NCBI RefSeq assembly: GCF_002217205.1
Contig: NZ_MUGT01000014.1
Span: 1 to 55,464 of the forward strand
Direction: 5' to 3'
Length of the DNA stretch: 55,464 nt
Source: Flavobacterium branchiophilum NBRC 15030 = ATCC 35035
GTDB taxonomy: Bacteria; Bacteroidota; Bacteroidia; Flavobacteriales; Flavobacteriaceae
The notes beneath the pieces were generated by a model, which was not told where the DNA came from, did not search any database, and saw nothing but the letters and a program-made list of their open reading frames with translations. Each line of letters starts with the position of its first letter. Position 1 is the first letter of the stretch. This document shows positions 53,475-55,464 of the stretch, piece by piece. The translations under genes and the position numbers were made by a program.

Positions 53475-54308
53475 ATGAGCAAAAAAATAGCAGTATTGGG
53501 TTGTGGTTGGTTAGGATTTCCATTGTGCAAAGCTTTTATCAAACAAGGGTTTGAAGTAAATGGCACTACAACAACAGCATCAAAATTAACGGAGCTTAAA
53601 GAGGCAGGTATCGTTCCGTTTTGTATTTCACTCGATAGCGAGGGCGTTCGTGGCGATATAGCCACATTTTTAGAAGGGGTTTCGGTATTGATTATCAATA
53701 TTCCGCCACAGCTTCGAAAAGCAAACTCAAGGAGCACCGAGCAGGTTTTTGTTCAAAAAATACAAAACCTTTTGCCTTATATAGAACATAGTGGAGTGAG
53801 CAAAGTACTTTTTGTGAGTTCGACATCGGTATATGCTGATAGTACTATGATTATTACAGAGCAAACGCCTCCAAACCCTGTAACCGAAAGTGGCCAACAG
53901 CTTGCCATTGTAGAAGACTTGTTGCAGTCTAATGGGGCATTTGAAACTACAATTGTTCGATTTGGAGGGCTTGTTGGTCCTAAAAGACACCCCGTTTGGA
54001 GTCTTTCTGGACAACAAAACATTGCCAATCCAGAGGCACCAATACTATTGATTCATCAAAAAAATGCTATCGAAATACTGATGCAAATTGTAGTCAAAAA
54101 TGTTTGGAATACCCTTTTTAATGCGGTTGCTCCTTATCATCCGAGTAAGAAAATGTTTTATCAATCGTTGGCTCAAAAATGGCATTTGCCCATGCCCGAG
54201 TTTGATGACCAATCAGTATCTAAATTAAAATACATAGCCAATTATCGTTTAAGTAAAGTGCTGCATTATCATTTTGACCACCACCATTTAGATGATTTAG
54301 AATTTTAA
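53475..54308 (+). CDS. NAD(P)-binding epimerase-like protein (YeeZ-like SDR)
   Basis: A 277-aa atypical SDR protein with an N-terminal Rossmann motif VLGCGWLGFPLCKAF (7-21) and a core resembling NAD-dependent epimerases of the YeeZ/YbjT type (VSSTSVYADS near 114-123). Substrate unknown. It follows the proC terminator by 10 nt and has no clear promoter, so it may depend on read-through or on an element I cannot see. Confidence 0.83.
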   Translation: MSKKIAVLGCGWLGFPLCKAFIKQGFEVNGTTTTASKLTELKEAGIVPFCISLDSEGVRGDIATFLEGVSVLIINIPPQLRKANSRSTEQVFVQKIQNLLPYIEHSGVSKVLFVSSTSVYADSTMIITEQTPPNPVTESGQQLAIVEDLLQSNGAFETTIVRFGGLVGPKRHPVWSLSGQQNIANPEAPILLIHQKNAIEILMQIVVKNVWNTLFNAVAPYHPSKKMFYQSLAQKWHLPMPEFDDQSVSKLKYIANYRLSKVLHYHFDHHHLDDLEF

Positions 54309-54398
54309 CGTTTAAAACAATCATGATGTCGTTAAAATAAATTATTTTTGCTCAACTAATATTGAGTGCTTTTGTTCAATTCTAACACCTTTTTTGAA

Positions 54399-55325
54399 AT
54401 GACTATTCCATTAAAAACCTATTTATCTTCAAAAATTCATCAAATTGGTTTGCCTATTTTGGCCCTTTGTTGGGTTAGTATTGTTTGGGGAACTACTTGG
54501 GTAGCGTCAAAAGAAGGGGTACAACACATGCCCGCATTGCAACTGGCAGGTATGAGGCAATTTTTGGGTGGGTTGTTGTACATTTTGTTTTTTACTTATA
54601 AAAAAGCTCCTTGGCCAAAAGGCAAACAATGGAAAATGATTGTCATTTTGAGTATATTGAATTTTGTGTTGAGCAATGGATTGAGTACCTGGGGTGTAAA
54701 GTATATTAGTAGTGGTTTGGGGGCCATTATTGGGGCTTGTGTACCTTTATGGATTTTGATAATCAATATATCTAGGGGGCAAAAAGCTACAGCACTTGCC
54801 ATTACAGGATTTGTGGTTAGTTTTTCGGGGGTGTGTGTTATTTTTTATGATCATTTGGCCGATTTTTTGAATCCTGATTTTAGTTTTGGAATCATTATTT
54901 CTATTATTTCTACCATTACATGGGCTTTTGGCAGTTTATATACCAAGAAAAAAGCAGCCGATTTTAATCCTTATTTTGGGTTAGGAATTCAAATGTTTAT
55001 TTCTAGTTTGTTGCTATTTGCTTTTGTGGGAGCAACAGGAACTGGAGTTAATGTTTTGAAAATACCTGCCATTTCGTGGTTGAGTATTGCATATTTGGTG
55101 GTATTTGGTTCTATTCTTACATTTATTGCCTTTATTTATGCCTTACAACATTTGCCTCCCGATGTTAATAGTATTTATGCCTATATCAATCCAATAGTAG
55201 CGGTTTTGTTGGGAGCGGTTTTGTTTGACGAAAAATTAACGGTAGCTCTTGCTATTGGTGGTTTTGTTACGCTTGTGGGGATTTATATTGTAAACCGTTC
55301 GATGAAAAAAAATGCCTCATTTTAG
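54399..55325 (+). CDS. EamA/DMT-family transporter
   Basis: A 308-aa inner-membrane protein with ten helices arranged as two EamA repeats (about 20-145 and 160-300). Typical motifs include WGTTWVASKEGVQHMP after helix one and YALQHLPPDVNSIYAYINPIVAVLLGAVLFDEKL in the second repeat. It probably exports a small metabolite or amino acid. An upstream GTG at 54366 is in frame, but the ATG at 54399 fits the family better. It is followed after 25 nt by a copy of the dispersed 3'-end repeat. Confidence 0.9.
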   Translation: MTIPLKTYLSSKIHQIGLPILALCWVSIVWGTTWVASKEGVQHMPALQLAGMRQFLGGLLYILFFTYKKAPWPKGKQWKMIVILSILNFVLSNGLSTWGVKYISSGLGAIIGACVPLWILIINISRGQKATALAITGFVVSFSGVCVIFYDHLADFLNPDFSFGIIISIISTITWAFGSLYTKKKAADFNPYFGLGIQMFISSLLLFAFVGATGTGVNVLKIPAISWLSIAYLVVFGSILTFIAFIYALQHLPPDVNSIYAYINPIVAVLLGAVLFDEKLTVALAIGGFVTLVGIYIVNRSMKKNASF

Positions 55326-55350
55326 TACGAATGTATGTTTGGTATCACTA

Positions 55351-55430
55351 GCCCAGATAGCAGTGGAAATCCTTTTCTTTTTTTTCTTTAAAAAAAGAAA
55401 AGATTGTAACGAATAGCTGGAAATAGCTCC
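55351..55430 (+). repeat. Dispersed 3'-end repeat, copy 5
   Basis: Starts 25 nt after the EamA stop codon with GCCCAGATAGCAGTGGAAAT, then CTTTTCTTTTTTT paired with AAAAAAAGAAAAG (about 55372-55384 and 55390-55402). The tail is GATTGTAACGAATAGCTGG. The hairpin with its T-run should end the EamA transcript. The head matches the copies at 9426, 50556 and 102 (the last two inverted). Confidence 0.75.
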
Positions 55431-55434
55431 AAAT

Positions 55435-55464
55435 AATACCAAATATACATATAAAATAGTCCAA
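55435..55464. mobile_element. MITE-like end sequence at the window edge
   Basis: These 30 nt, starting AATACCAAATATACATATAA, are identical to the reverse complement of the right end at 22061-22090. They run to the last base of the window, so the rest of a possible second copy lies outside it. Confidence 0.6.

Noticed and set aside
1..55464. CRISPR array, prophage or complete insertion sequence
   Set aside because: No regularly spaced repeats, phage structural genes, integrase or transposase were seen in either strand.

Overview
This window looks like chromosome from a low-GC Bacteroidota bacterium of the family Flavobacteriaceae, most likely Flavobacterium or a close relative. The evidence is the AT-rich sequence, the repeated TAnnTTTG -7 promoter elements, the near absence of Shine-Dalgarno sequences, and many families typical of the group: DUF6341/DUF6427, DUF2480, DUF3078, DUF4286, DUF5686, FISUMP proteins and VGIGT-repeat surface proteins. 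About 47 protein genes can be supported. No rRNA, tRNA, CRISPR array, prophage or transposase gene was seen.

Layout. 0.1-4.6 kb: a conserved hypothetical protein, a CapK/PaaK-like adenylating enzyme, purD, and two flavobacterial membrane proteins. 4.6-7.9 kb: the yicC and gmk pair with a DUF262-HNH gene, probably for phage defence, wedged between them. 8.1-11.4 kb: aminopeptidase P, a DUF3575-like secreted protein and thiL. 11.6-24.1 kb: a very AT-rich surface-glycan locus. It holds GT4, WecG-type and polyprenol-phosphate-type GT2 transferases, a GT-C-like membrane protein, two O-antigen polymerase/ligase-like proteins, a Wzx flippase, two methyltransferases, an orphan lipoprotein, and fcl and gmd for GDP-L-fucose. 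24.5-30.9 kb: a TlpA-like thioredoxin protein and three secreted surface proteins. 31.7-35.1 kb: a TonB siderophore receptor and a PepSY membrane protein, suggesting iron uptake. 35.4-41.4 kb: DUF5686, a membrane-bound AraC regulator, an omega-amidase-like nitrilase, DUF3078 and DUF2480. 41.4-43.9 kb: Fe-S assembly genes sufS, sufE and a DUF59 protein. 44.1-52 kb: a MuiA/DUF4139 protein with a SusC-type plug domain embedded in it, then mgtE, ksgA, DUF4286, a TPR protein and serS. 52.6-55.3 kb: proC, an NAD-epimerase-like protein and an EamA transporter.

How genes work together. The glycan locus would make GDP-L-fucose, assemble a lipid-linked repeat unit, flip it and polymerise it. A separate pair, the GT2 and the GT-C protein, could decorate it from a polyprenyl-phosphate sugar. 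No initiating phosphoglycosyl transferase and no Wza/Wzc export genes lie in the window. The suf genes form one transcription unit without sufBCD.

Most notable observations. (1) A dispersed intergenic repeat with a conserved head (GATAGnAGTGGAAATCC) and a variable hairpin. Four of its five copies lie in sense orientation shortly downstream of a stop codon. (2) A MITE-like element of about 160 bp with roughly 30-bp inverted ends that abuts the fcl stop codon, with detached ends elsewhere. (3) A DUF262-HNH gene interrupting yicC-gmk. (4) A TonB-plug domain inside a MuiA-family protein.
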